DNA from: Flavobacteriales bacterium UBA5081
GTDB taxonomy: Bacteria; Bacteroidota; Bacteroidia; Flavobacteriales_E; Vicingaceae
Assembly: GCA_002415785.1 (NCBI GenBank)
Contig: DIAJ01000049.1
Location: forward strand, 1-39,791
DNA: 39,791 nucleotides
Direction of reading: 5' to 3'
The notes under the pieces are model-generated. The model had not been told where the DNA came from. It searched no databases and worked only from the letters and a program-made list of their open reading frames with translations. A program made the translations under genes and the position numbers. Positions 33,936 through 39,791 of this stretch are shown here, in pieces; position 1 is the stretch's first letter, and each line of letters opens with the position of its first letter.

Positions 33936-34895
33936 ATGAACAAGCAAATTAAATTGGTTGAAATTAAATCTGAAATTGGTGCAGGAACTCGCGGAGCCAG
34001 CATGGGAATTGATGCCTTGAGGATTGCCTCATTAAACCAAAAAAGTGATTTCTTTAACCGATATGAGGAACGGGAAGTGGAAGATCAAAATCATTTGCTT
34101 TTTGAAGAAATTCAAACTCCCTCTGCTATTCGGATTAGAGGAATTAATCAAGTATACAAAGATTTATCAAAAGCGATAGTAGAAACGCTGAACGAAGGTT
34201 GCTTTCCTTTGGTGTTGGCAGCTGACCATGCTTCTGCGGGAGGAACGATTGCCGGCTTAAAAATGCACAATCCGGAGAAGCGAATTGGCGTAGTTTGGAT
34301 TGATGCTCATGGAGATTTACACTCTCCCTATACTTCACCTAGCGGAAATGTTCACGGCATGCCTTTGGCTACTGCTTTAAATATGGACAATAAGCAAGCT
34401 CAGGTGAAAGAGGTGGAAGAAGAAGCCATTAAGCATTGGGAAGAAATGAAGAACTTAGGTGGAATTGCTCCAAAAATTTCGCCTGAAGATTTGATCTTTT
34501 TCGGCGTAAGAGATACTGAGGAGCCTGAAAATGAATTGATGCGCAGGTTGGGGATTAAGAATTTTAGCGTAGCTGAATGCAGAGAAAAAGGTTTTGAGAA
34601 AGTAACTCAAGAAGCACTTGAAAGATTGAACAATTGCGACATTATTTACATTTCCTTTGATGTGGATAGCTTAGATGCCGAAAAAGTATCACACGGTACA
34701 GGAACTCCTGTTCCAAATGGATTTTTGCCCACAGAAGCTCAGCAAATTATTAGCGCTTTAATCGACTCAAAAAAAGTAGCTTGCTTTGAAATGGTGGAAG
34801 TAAATCCAACCTTAGATGAACAGCAAAATAAAATGGCAGAAACTGCCTTTAAAATACTTGACCAAACCGCAAAAAAAATAGAACAGAATTTTTAA
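33936..34895 (+). CDS. Arginase-family ureohydrolase, probably arginase
   Basis: The 319-residue enzyme belongs to the dimanganese ureohydrolases, which release urea or a related product from a guanidino compound. Metal ligands are visible: AADHAS (His98) in place of the usual GGDHS, WIDAHGDLHSP (Asp123, His125, Asp127) and SFDVDSLD (Asp242, Asp244). It ends near EMVEVNPTLDE. It lies two bases before argS, so both are one operon. With rocD in the window, arginase activity would give ornithine and then glutamate. Agmatinase or formimidoylglutamase remain alternatives within the family, but the arginine context favours arginase. Confidence 0.82.
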   Translation: MNKQIKLVEIKSEIGAGTRGASMGIDALRIASLNQKSDFFNRYEEREVEDQNHLLFEEIQTPSAIRIRGINQVYKDLSKAIVETLNEGCFPLVLAADHASAGGTIAGLKMHNPEKRIGVVWIDAHGDLHSPYTSPSGNVHGMPLATALNMDNKQAQVKEVEEEAIKHWEEMKNLGGIAPKISPEDLIFFGVRDTEEPENELMRRLGIKNFSVAECREKGFEKVTQEALERLNNCDIIYISFDVDSLDAEKVSHGTGTPVPNGFLPTEAQQIISALIDSKKVACFEMVEVNPTLDEQQNKMAETAFKILDQTAKKIEQNF

Positions 34896-34897
34896 CG

Positions 34898-36685
34898 ATG
34901 AGTGAATTAGAAAAACAACTAAGCCAAAGCGGAATTGAAGCTATTCAGGCGCTTTTTGGTGAAAAAACAGATGAAAAGCAGTTGCAATGGCAACAAACAC
35001 GAAAGGACTTTAAGGGTGATATTACTTTAGTTGTTTTTCCACTTTTGAGGATTTCTAAAAAATCTCCCGAGCAAACGGCTGAGGCGATCGGGAAATATTT
35101 AAAAGACCATTCCGATTTAGTAGAAGATTTCAATGTGGTAAAAGGATTCCTTAACCTTAGCATAAGTGCAGCTTTCTGGTTGAATTTTTTAAAAGAAAAC
35201 ACTTCGCTAAGCAATTTTGGTTTTAAATCGCCGAAGAGCAAATCAAAAGTAATGGTGGAGTATTCTTCGCCAAACACGAATAAACCTTTGCATTTAGGTC
35301 ATTTGCGTAATAACTTTTTGGGCTATTCTATAGCAAATATTTTAGAGGCTGAAGGTCATGAAGTATTTAAAGTTCAAATCATCAACGATCGTGGAATTCA
35401 TATTTGCAAGTCGATGCTGGCTTGGGAAAAGTTCGGAAATGGAGAAACTCCGGAATCGAGCAATATGAAGGGTGATCATTTAGTAGGTAAGTACTATGTG
35501 ATTTTTGATCAGAAGTACAAAGAAGAAATTGCTCAATTGCAGGAGCAAGGAATGGATGAAGAAGCGGCTAAAAAGGAAGCACCGCTTATGAAAGAAGCTC
35601 AGCAAATGCTCAGAAAATGGGAGGAAGGTGATGCAGAAGTTAGAGCGCTTTGGGAAAAAATGAATGGCTGGGTGTATGATGGATTTGCTTCCACCTATCA
35701 ACGTATGGGGGTTGATTTCGATAAACTGTATTACGAATCAGATACCTTTTTGATTGGAAAAGAGAAAGTACTGGAGCATGAAAAAAATGGCTTGTTGTAC
35801 CGCAAAGAGGATGGTTCATTGTGGATTGATTTATCAAGCGAAGGTTTAGATGACAAATTGCTGCTTCGCGCAGATGGAACTTCTGTTTATATGACTCAGG
35901 ATATTGGTACCGCCATTATTCGTGAAGAAGAGTTTGCTTGTGAAAGCTATTATTATGTAGTGGGAAATGAGCAGGATTATCACTTTAAGGTACTTGCTTT
36001 AGTTCTACAGAAAATGGGCTTTAAATGGGCAAAAGGAATTCAGCATCTTTCTTATGGTATGGTCGACTTGCCTTCCGGAAAAATGAAATCTCGCGAAGGA
36101 ACAGTTGTAGATGCCGACGATTTGATGGAAGAAATGAAACAGACAGCTGCTAGAATTTCGGAAGATTTAGGCAAGTTGGACGGAATGAACGATGCCGAAA
36201 AAGAGGAACTATACGAAATGATTGGCATGGGCGCATTAAAGTACTTTATACTTAAGGTAGACCCTAAAAAGCAAATGCTGTTTAATCCAGAAGAATCAGT
36301 TGATTTTAACGGAAACACCGGTCCATTTATTCAATATACACACGCTCGAATTCAATCTATTCTACGAAAAGCAGGAAAAGGAAATGTTGAAAACTTAGGA
36401 CATTCAGAAGCAGTTGAAAATGAAGATGTAGATTTATTAAAAAGCCTGTATCTATTTCCTCAAGTAGTAACAGAGGCTGCAGAACAAAAAAGCCCGGCTT
36501 TAATTGCTAACTATGCTTACGATTTGGTAAAAACCTTTAATTCTTTTTATCAAAATACGACACCCATTTTAAAAGAGGAAAGCGAAAGCATTAAAAACCG
36601 TCGTTTGTGCATTTGTGAATTGGTGGGACAAACACTGCGGAATGCCATGGGGTTGATTGGTGTAAAGCTGCCTGAACAGATGTAA
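34898..36685 (+). CDS. argS: Arginyl-tRNA synthetase
   Basis: The 595-residue class I synthetase charges tRNA-Arg. It has the N-terminal additional domain (about 1-115), the HIGH motif as HLGH (132-135, in SPNTNKPLHLGHLRNNF), a KMSKS-like KMKSREGTVVDADDL, and the C-terminal anticodon-binding domain ending LRNAMGLIGVKLPEQM. Length is near the family norm. It starts two bases after the arginase stop, an unusual pairing of an arginine-degrading and an arginine-using enzyme on one transcript. No T-box or other leader structure was seen. Confidence 0.95.
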   Translation: MSELEKQLSQSGIEAIQALFGEKTDEKQLQWQQTRKDFKGDITLVVFPLLRISKKSPEQTAEAIGKYLKDHSDLVEDFNVVKGFLNLSISAAFWLNFLKENTSLSNFGFKSPKSKSKVMVEYSSPNTNKPLHLGHLRNNFLGYSIANILEAEGHEVFKVQIINDRGIHICKSMLAWEKFGNGETPESSNMKGDHLVGKYYVIFDQKYKEEIAQLQEQGMDEEAAKKEAPLMKEAQQMLRKWEEGDAEVRALWEKMNGWVYDGFASTYQRMGVDFDKLYYESDTFLIGKEKVLEHEKNGLLYRKEDGSLWIDLSSEGLDDKLLLRADGTSVYMTQDIGTAIIREEEFACESYYYVVGNEQDYHFKVLALVLQKMGFKWAKGIQHLSYGMVDLPSGKMKSREGTVVDADDLMEEMKQTAARISEDLGKLDGMNDAEKEELYEMIGMGALKYFILKVDPKKQMLFNPEESVDFNGNTGPFIQYTHARIQSILRKAGKGNVENLGHSEAVENEDVDLLKSLYLFPQVVTEAAEQKSPALIANYAYDLVKTFNSFYQNTTPILKEESESIKNRRLCICELVGQTLRNAMGLIGVKLPEQM

Positions 36686-36773
36686 TACCGGTTTAATGTC
36701 TAAGTGGTAATGACCAATGATTAATGTGGAATTTGAATATTCGTCTACATACATATAGTTGTCTAGTACTAGG

Positions 36774-36806
36774 AGATCTGACAGGTTTTTAAAACCTGTT
36801 AGGTCT
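36774..36806. repeat. Palindromic repeat with compensatory wobbles
   Basis: AGATCTGACAGGTTTT and AAAACCTGTTAGGTCT form a 16-bp hairpin around one T. The only two non-Watson-Crick positions are G-U pairs, so the fold is fully kept in plus-strand RNA. Similar ACAGGTTTT-AAAACCTGT palindromes are, to my recollection, common intergenic repeats in Bacteroidota. It lies 88 bases after the argS stop. Confidence 0.6.
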
Positions 36807-36821
36807 TGTTTGATGAAAGTT

Positions 36822-36960
36822 TCACTTTAGAATTTCTTGAATCATTTGCCACCATTTAGTTCGCTCTAAACTTAAATTGGGGAAAGAGCCATCCTTTAAT
36901 ATAAATGATTCAATATCAGTTTAAAACAGCTTTACATTGTTCCTGAAATACAATATATGA
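36822..36960 (-). pseudogene. Possible gene remnant (C-terminal fragment)
   Basis: On the minus strand 36822-36917 reads as 31 protein-like residues (DIESFILKDGSFPNLSL then ERTKWWQMIQEILK) and a stop. A single extra base at 36918 separates it from an upstream in-frame stretch reading YIVFQEQCKAVLN. Joined, they look like the end of a helical protein broken by one frameshift. The family was not recognised and the upstream part fades into AT-rich DNA. Confidence 0.3.
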
Positions 36961-36998
36961 AATATTTAAAAATATTTGATTATCAATTTATTATTTAA

Positions 36999-37023
36999 AA
37001 GGAGAGCTTCGGTTCTCTTTTTT
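36999..37023 (+). terminator. UUCG-loop terminator before the S41 protease gene
   Basis: A 9-bp stem (36999-37007 with 37012-37020, two wobbles) closes a TTCG loop and is followed by T. It lies 314 bases after the argS stop, so it either ends the argS transcript late or ends a separate small transcript. Confidence 0.65.
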
Positions 37024-37069
37024 GTGAAGAAATATTTGTATTTTAGGAGTTTAAATTTTTTTATAAGGT

Positions 37070-38461
37070 TTGAAATATAAAATCCAAATATCACTTTTAG
37101 CTTTATTTATTTCATTAAGCGGCCAAGCTCAAGTTACAAACTACAAAGAAATCGAAGGGCAGTGGTTAGTGAAGTTAAATAGTAATGACATTGGCACTGT
37201 ATATACTGTTCTAGATTTTGAAACTGATGATAAGTCATTTAAAGCATATACGCGAAGAGGTGCAGATCGAGATATTTTGGGATTTTGGAAGTCTTCATTA
37301 GCTAGAGTTTTTACTAATGACTTTAAGAAAGGTTCGCTGATTAGAATCACTGATGGGAATATTTCAAAGAGGGGAGACACACTAATATTAGCCGCCATTT
37401 TTCGTTCTGCAATTGGGAGTTATTACTTTAATGGGGAAATAATAAATCAACGATTAAACGCCGTTCTAAGGGATAGAAATAAGAAGGTAAGAGGTACTAT
37501 CGTGGGAGATAAAGTTGCAACAATAAAATTCCCATTAAATGACTATCTCAAAATTGTTACAGAGGCAATTGATACAGCAGAAAATAAAATTTATAACAGA
37601 AATGAGTTAGAATCAAAAGAATGGGGTGAATTTGAGAAGATTATTAAAAAGAAGTCAAAAAGGTATGTAGACGATGTGGAATTAGTTTTTGCATTTTACT
37701 ATTTTGCATCAAAGTTGCCTTTTTCGCATTTTAACTTAACTAGAATAGAGGAGGATACAACTAAAACTTCTCTTAATAGTGAAAATAACAATTTGTTTCT
37801 TGAAGAGAAAAATCCAACTACAGCACTACTTACTATTAAATCTTTTGCAGGAACAGCAGAAGAAGTCGATAGTGTTTTTTCAATAATTCTGGAAAAGGAT
37901 TACAGTAATTTAATAGTAGATCTGCGAAATAATCCCGGAGGTAGTGTAGAGGCAGGAATGACATTTGCTAGTAAAGTGATCGATTCAACTTTAATTGGAG
38001 GTTATTTCTTAACTCAAAAGTGGTTTAATGAAAATGACAATCTTCCAAACGAAATTGAGTTGAGTGACTTTTCGGTTTTTTCAGAAGCTAACTACGACTT
38101 AATTATTGATGGAATCCATAAAGAGCGAGGTTTATTGTTAAAAGTTAAGCCGGCAGAAGAATCGTTTAAAGGAGAGCTATTTATTATAACTAATGAAAGA
38201 ACAGGCAGTACTGCTGAGCCCATTGTGCATGGTTTAAAATTGGTTGAAAGAGCAACTATAGTAGGAGAAACTACAGCAGGTGCAATGTTGAATGGAGAAC
38301 GGTTTGACTTGGAAAGTGGATTTTCGGTTTTTGTGCCAACAGCTGACTATTATACACTTGATGGATATAGAATTGATCAAAGCGGAGTTGAGCCGCATAT
38401 TAAACCGGATGACAAAGATCCAATAAAATATATTTTGGGTCACTTAATAGCTGAAAATTAG
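37070..38461 (+). CDS. Secreted S41-family peptidase
   Basis: A TTG start gives a good signal peptide (MKYKIQISLLALFISLSGQAQ). Residues 22-170 form an N-terminal domain of beta strands (KEIEGQWLVKLNSNDIGTVYTVLDF...). The C-terminal S41/tail-specific protease domain contains LIVDLRNNPGGSVEAG and FIITNERTGSTAEPIVHGLK, with the likely nucleophile Ser380 in GSTAE, followed by IVGETTAGAMLNGE. It resembles C-terminal processing peptidases and other Bacteroidota S41 proteins and should act in the periplasm or on the surface. No PDZ domain is evident, so substrate choice may rest on the N-terminal domain. It follows a terminator and is probably transcribed alone. Confidence 0.85.
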   Translation: MKYKIQISLLALFISLSGQAQVTNYKEIEGQWLVKLNSNDIGTVYTVLDFETDDKSFKAYTRRGADRDILGFWKSSLARVFTNDFKKGSLIRITDGNISKRGDTLILAAIFRSAIGSYYFNGEIINQRLNAVLRDRNKKVRGTIVGDKVATIKFPLNDYLKIVTEAIDTAENKIYNRNELESKEWGEFEKIIKKKSKRYVDDVELVFAFYYFASKLPFSHFNLTRIEEDTTKTSLNSENNNLFLEEKNPTTALLTIKSFAGTAEEVDSVFSIILEKDYSNLIVDLRNNPGGSVEAGMTFASKVIDSTLIGGYFLTQKWFNENDNLPNEIELSDFSVFSEANYDLIIDGIHKERGLLLKVKPAEESFKGELFIITNERTGSTAEPIVHGLKLVERATIVGETTAGAMLNGERFDLESGFSVFVPTADYYTLDGYRIDQSGVEPHIKPDDKDPIKYILGHLIAEN

Positions 38462-38527
38462 GCCAAGGCTGTTTAAGGAATAGAAAGTTAATTCGTGAAT
38501 TCGTGGCTTAATAATAACTTAAATCCT

Positions 38528-38535
38528 TACATTTG
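38528..38535 (+). promoter_or_regulatory. Possible -7 box of the small secreted-protein gene
   Basis: TACATTTG matches TAnnTTTG, 18 bases before the ATG at 38553. A direct repeat AATTCGTG lies just upstream. No -33 TTG was found. Confidence 0.3.
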
Positions 38536-38552
38536 AAGAAAGTCAACAGACG

Positions 38553-39065
38553 ATGAATCGACTAATACTTTCTTTTTTAGTTATTTCATTTCCTTTATTA
38601 CTAAAGGCTCAGTCTACTTTTTATTCTGCTTTTATGTTGGCAGCTAGCCTAACCAATGTAATTAATTTACAGGAGGGCTTTAGTGATCATTATGTAAAAA
38701 ATGAGCATTATCAATTTTACTTTGAACAAACGAATGCAAACTATCTGGTTGACTACGATATTTTAAATCAAAGAGAAATTTGGGTATTTCCAAAGTCGCA
38801 GTATTCTGCCGCTACTTACTTTGTAGTTGGAAAAACAAAAAAAGTCGTTTTTCTTTGCTCAACTGAGATTAAAGATGCTTGCCGCTGCCGATGGGATATG
38901 TATTATTACAATCTTGCTAAAGATAAAATGGTATGGCTTAAATCAAAAAACCTTTTTTCTGTAAAAAGTGAATTGGAAAAAATGCTGAAGAATGAAGCAA
39001 AGTTCGATTCAAGCGGCATAGAAGCAATGAGCTTTTGTGAGTTGGTGAGTGTGATGGGGGAGTAG
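38553..39065 (+). CDS. Small secreted protein of unknown function
   Basis: The 170-residue product has a signal peptide (MNRLILSFLVISFPLLLKAQ) and a mature part with aromatic-rich strands (YHVKNEHYQFYFEQTNA-like region) and four cysteines, including a CRCRW cluster (STEIKDACRCRWDMYYY). I do not recognise the family. It is probably periplasmic or outer-membrane associated, with a disulphide possible. Its stop is two bases from the convergent toxin gene, leaving no room for a separate terminator. Confidence 0.65.
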   Translation: MNRLILSFLVISFPLLLKAQSTFYSAFMLAASLTNVINLQEGFSDHYVKNEHYQFYFEQTNANYLVDYDILNQREIWVFPKSQYSAATYFVVGKTKKVVFLCSTEIKDACRCRWDMYYYNLAKDKMVWLKSKNLFSVKSELEKMLKNEAKFDSSGIEAMSFCELVSVMGE

Positions 39066-39067
39066 TT

Positions 39068-39403
39068 CTAATCCATCTCCAAAATTTCTTTCAGTCCTTT
39101 TCTTAGTTCAGCTAATTGATCAGCCTCGATGCATCCTAGCTTTTCGACTAATCTTTCCTTTGTAATTGAACGTATGTGCATGGCCAAAACCTCTGACTCT
39201 TGAATCAATCCGTTTTTTGTAGTTGGCTTGAGTATAAGGTCTCCTTTGTATTTTTTTATTTTTGTGGTCAACGGACAAATCCAAATTAATGGAGAGTAGG
39301 TGTTTAATAAGTTCCCACTAACAATTAAAACCGGACGAAACCCTTTTTGCTTATTTTCTGTAGTGTCATTCAATACCGCTTTCCATATTTCAGCTTTCTT
39401 CAT
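39068..39403 (-). CDS. MazF/PemK-family endoribonuclease toxin
   Basis: The 111-residue protein matches the MazF fold: AEIWKAVLNDTTENKQKGFRPVLIVSGNLLN, then WICPLTTKIKKYKGDLIL, ESEVLAMHIRSITKERLVEKLGCI and a C-terminal helix. MazF toxins cut single-stranded mRNA at short motifs. Its start overlaps the end of the upstream antitoxin gene by 14 bases, a typical translationally coupled toxin-antitoxin layout. Cleavage specificity cannot be predicted from sequence. Confidence 0.88.
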   Translation of the reverse strand: MKKAEIWKAVLNDTTENKQKGFRPVLIVSGNLLNTYSPLIWICPLTTKIKKYKGDLILKPTTKNGLIQESEVLAMHIRSITKERLVEKLGCIEADQLAELRKGLKEILEMD

Positions 39404-39632
39404 TTTCTATCTGCTTTAAGTAGTCTGCCATGCCTTCTTCAGCCATGTCTAATATATTTGAATCTTCGCTCATTTGCTGATAAGACTTGATGTATTCCAT
39501 GCGTTTGACCTGATTAAGGTAGATGCGTAGCGCTTTTTCGATCAGCTTGTTTTTAGGCACAGCAAGTTGTTTAGCCTGTTCATTAAGTAGCTGTAAAAGA
39601 TCATCCGGTAGTGAGGAAGTAAACGTACTCAT
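39390..39632 (-). CDS. Ribbon-helix-helix antitoxin partner of MazF
   Basis: The 80-residue protein starts with a ribbon-helix-helix pattern (MSTFTSSLPDDLLQLLNEQAKQLAVPKNKLIEKAL) and ends in an acidic, helical tail (SEDSNILDMAEEGMADYLKQIENEE) suited to wrapping the toxin. By family knowledge it would neutralise MazF and repress its own promoter. An AT-rich inverted repeat lies directly upstream. Confidence 0.82.
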   Translation of the reverse strand: MSTFTSSLPDDLLQLLNEQAKQLAVPKNKLIEKALRIYLNQVKRMEYIKSYQQMSEDSNILDMAEEGMADYLKQIENEES

Positions 39633-39637
39633 AGCTT

Positions 39638-39673
39638 TATATTTATTAATTACAAATATAAATAATAAATATA
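39638..39673 (-). promoter_or_regulatory. Candidate promoter and operator of the toxin-antitoxin pair
   Basis: TATATTTATTA (39638-39648) and TAATAAATATA (39663-39673) form an 11-bp inverted repeat. Between them, on the minus strand, lies TATATTTG (39653-39660), a TAnnTTTG -7 box. Binding by the antitoxin would cover the promoter. The low complexity of the DNA lowers confidence. Confidence 0.35.
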
Positions 39674-39791
39674 TCTTGTAAAGAGGGTAAATAGTGAAAA
39701 TTAATCAAACTGAATATCCGGAATGATACCTAAACTGATTTAAATAGATGTTGAAATATTTTAATGCTGGATGGCCATTTTCATAATTTAA

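Noticed and set aside
38490..38506. Direct repeat AATTCGTG AATTCGTG as a regulator site
   Set aside because: Two short AT-rich units with no further support.

Overview
The window is AT-rich bacterial DNA with the features of a Bacteroidota chromosome, most likely from the Flavobacteriales. The signs are three surface proteins with type A Type IX secretion (T9SS) C-terminal sorting domains, an outer-membrane beta-barrel protein with a carboxypeptidase-regulatory N-terminus, an OmpA/PD40 protein of PorE-like architecture, DUF4920 and DUF4412-like envelope proteins, the lolA-ftsK pair, a fused E1 alpha/beta 2-oxoacid dehydrogenase, TAnnTTTG-type -7 promoter boxes, and almost no Shine-Dalgarno sequences. 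No rRNA, tRNA, CRISPR array, phage region or classical transposase was seen.

Layout. (1) 1-7423: three tandem secreted adhesin-like paralogues. The first is cut by the window edge. The third is split by a one-base frameshift at a run of six G. Copies 2 and 3 share a near-identical 137-bp leader plus signal peptide and a near-identical C-terminal half, but their N-terminal domains differ. Purine/pyrimidine inverted repeats follow each gene. (2) 7625-13468: an Lrp/AsnC regulator diverges from a 2-oxoacid (probably branched-chain) dehydrogenase E2 gene, then a four-helix-bundle gene bracketed by inverted repeats, a fused E1 gene, and ornithine aminotransferase (rocD). Two Lrp-consensus-like palindromes lie in the divergent control region. 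(3) 13575-19185: chorismate synthase, a dicarboxylate/amino-acid symporter, a small STAS-like protein and a large outer-membrane barrel. (4) 19188-22195: a thioredoxin-fold protein with aroQ, xerD, and an acyl-CoA desaturase. (5) 22377-28812: a zinc-ribbon protein, an AsmA-family protein, a PorE-like OmpA protein, a DUF4920 lipoprotein and a small secreted protein. (6) 28775-33523 on the minus strand: lolA, ftsK and two related DUF4412-like envelope proteins. (7) 33936-39632: an arginase-argS operon, a noncoding stretch with a palindromic repeat and a possible gene remnant, an S41 protease, a small secreted protein and a MazF/ribbon-helix-helix toxin-antitoxin pair.

How the genes fit together. 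Most of the window is ordinary core metabolism and envelope biogenesis. An amino-acid catabolism theme links the Lrp regulator, the dehydrogenase genes, rocD and, 20 kb away, arginase. The most unusual parts are the mosaic, possibly phase-variable surface-protein array and the inverted-repeat-flanked four-helix-bundle gene inside the E2-E1 operon. A solo copy of the same repeat type lies downstream of the surface-protein array. Start codons were revised for aroC and for the lipoprotein at 32789-33523. Several envelope genes appear to start with TTG.
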